64,000 bases of DNA from QZLE01 sp033852135 (GTDB lineage: Bacteria > Pseudomonadota > Gammaproteobacteria > QZLD01), in contig JAWSVB010000013.1 in NCBI GenBank assembly GCA_033852135.1, positions 77,350 to 141,349 of the forward strand. Direction: 5' to 3'. A program made the translations under genes and the position numbers. The notes beneath the pieces are model-generated. The model did not search any database. It was not told the DNA's origin and was given only the letters and a program-made list of their open reading frames with translations. This document shows positions 63,569 through 64,000 of the stretch, in pieces (positions within the stretch are counted from its first letter, which is position 1; every line of letters starts with the position of its first letter).

Positions 63569-63928
63569 ATGAATAAAGTAGCTATTGGAAAGTTAAATGC
63601 GTTGAGTATATACATTGCATGGTTTTGCCTTATTCTTTGCTTAATTATTATTATCCTAAGCTTGGCTGTATCAAAAGCAATATTCCCTTACAGCATTTAT
63701 TCAATGATGTTACTTTTTGCTTCTGGGGTTATCCATTTTATATTGGCTTTCTTTGTCCGTTGTCCTCATTGCTCAAAGTGTATAACAGTGCAAGGTATGG
63801 CAAAAATCCATTCAAATTCTCGTATTGTATATGGTATCAAAGGTTGGGGTGCTGTTGCATTGCAGTGGTTTAGTGGTAATGTGCTATGTATTCATTGTGG
63901 TAACGAGGTTGATACAAATGCCTTATAA
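63569..63928 (+). CDS. Cassette 14: membrane protein with zinc-ribbon
   Basis: 119 residues. Two membrane helices (about 13-33 and 42-62) precede a CPHC ... CIHC pair, a possible zinc ribbon on the cytosolic side. Unknown. Stop TAA is in the attC box. Confidence 0.6.
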   Translation: MNKVAIGKLNALSIYIAWFCLILCLIIIILSLAVSKAIFPYSIYSMMLLFASGVIHFILAFFVRCPHCSKCITVQGMAKIHSNSRIVYGIKGWGAVALQWFSGNVLCIHCGNEVDTNAL

Positions 63929-63978
63929 CATCGCAATCAACCACCGTGCATTTCATGCACTGGACTTCAAACCGCAAG
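63923..63978 (+). repeat. attC site 14, broken in the middle
   Basis: The first 56 bases match site 1 to CCGCAAG, but from 63979 the sequence becomes TGAACTTATACC and continues unlike any attC. The R' half (GCGTTR) is not in the window. An element inserted in the attC, or a rearrangement, are both possible. Confidence 0.85.
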
Positions 63979-64000
63979 TGAACTTATACCACTTTAGTTG

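Larger units (their letters stand above)
57146..64000 (+). mobile_element. Gene cassette array of a chromosomal integron
   Basis: Thirteen complete cassettes and a partial 14th, all in one direction, ending at the window edge. Boundaries (first base after the crossover G to the next G): 57146-57603, 57604-58038, 58039-58765, 58766-59175, 59176-59692, 59693-60092, 60093-60688, 60689-61066, 61067-61635, 61636-62097, 62098-62561, 62562-63024, 63025-63540, 63541-. attC sites are alike within each of two size classes, as expected of a sedentary array. Cassettes 2, 5, 10 and 11 have no convincing gene. Confidence 0.93.

Overview
The window is an AT-rich stretch of a gammaproteobacterial chromosome. 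The evidence is the gene order thrS-infC-rpmI-rplT-pheS-pheT-ihfA-merR, the sdhC-D-A-B-E operon, tadA-slyX, the hrpB helicase, an Rsm/Csr-type regulatory RNA, and a prfB gene with the classic +1 frameshift site. Genus cannot be set from sequence alone. The dihydroorotate dehydrogenase is of the soluble class 1A type, which is not the usual gammaproteobacterial form.

Layout: 1-10100 holds poorly known envelope and membrane proteins, hrpB, a TM2/pilin-like fusion, a Qnr-like pentapeptide protein, a TonB-like protein and a vapBC-type toxin-antitoxin pair. 10450-12360 is a small metabolic block (HMGL-like aldolase, KDPG-type aldolase, a 57-residue 2[4Fe-4S] ferredoxin). 13000-15300 is a minus-strand unit of a response regulator, a small protein and an orphan GspE/PilB-type ATPase. 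15550-26400 contains the pncA-pncB pair, an L,D-transpeptidase, a potassium channel, a very large hybrid sensor kinase with three solute-binding domains, xseA and an orphan periplasmic binding protein. 26800-37400 has guaB, guaA, tadA, slyX, an acyl-CoA synthetase, a PilZ protein, an aspartate aminotransferase, uvrB and two tRNAs. 37690-45000 is the translation operon, followed by brnTA. 45840-52390 has prfB, lysS and the sdh operon. 52450-55700 has a PAS-only sensor and pyrD.

From about 55735 the character changes. A roughly 125-nt RNA with eight GGA motifs in hairpin loops, a GacA/UvrY-like palindrome upstream and an intrinsic terminator is a strong CsrB/RsmZ-family candidate. Next comes a chromosomal integron: a minus-strand IntI integrase, an attI-like crossover, then 13 complete gene cassettes and a 14th cut at the window edge. 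Their attC sites fall into two size classes, about 87 bp and about 135 bp. Most cassettes carry one small gene (pentapeptide repeat, SUFU-like, DUF7660-like, EthD-like, membrane or zinc-ribbon proteins). Four carry no convincing gene, and three of these share conserved sequence blocks. The last attC in the window is broken in its middle by unrelated sequence.

The most rewarding regions for follow-up are the sRNA locus, the ORF-less cassette family, and the attC sites, whose arms co-vary and which supply stop codons and ribosome-binding-like sequence to the genes they carry.
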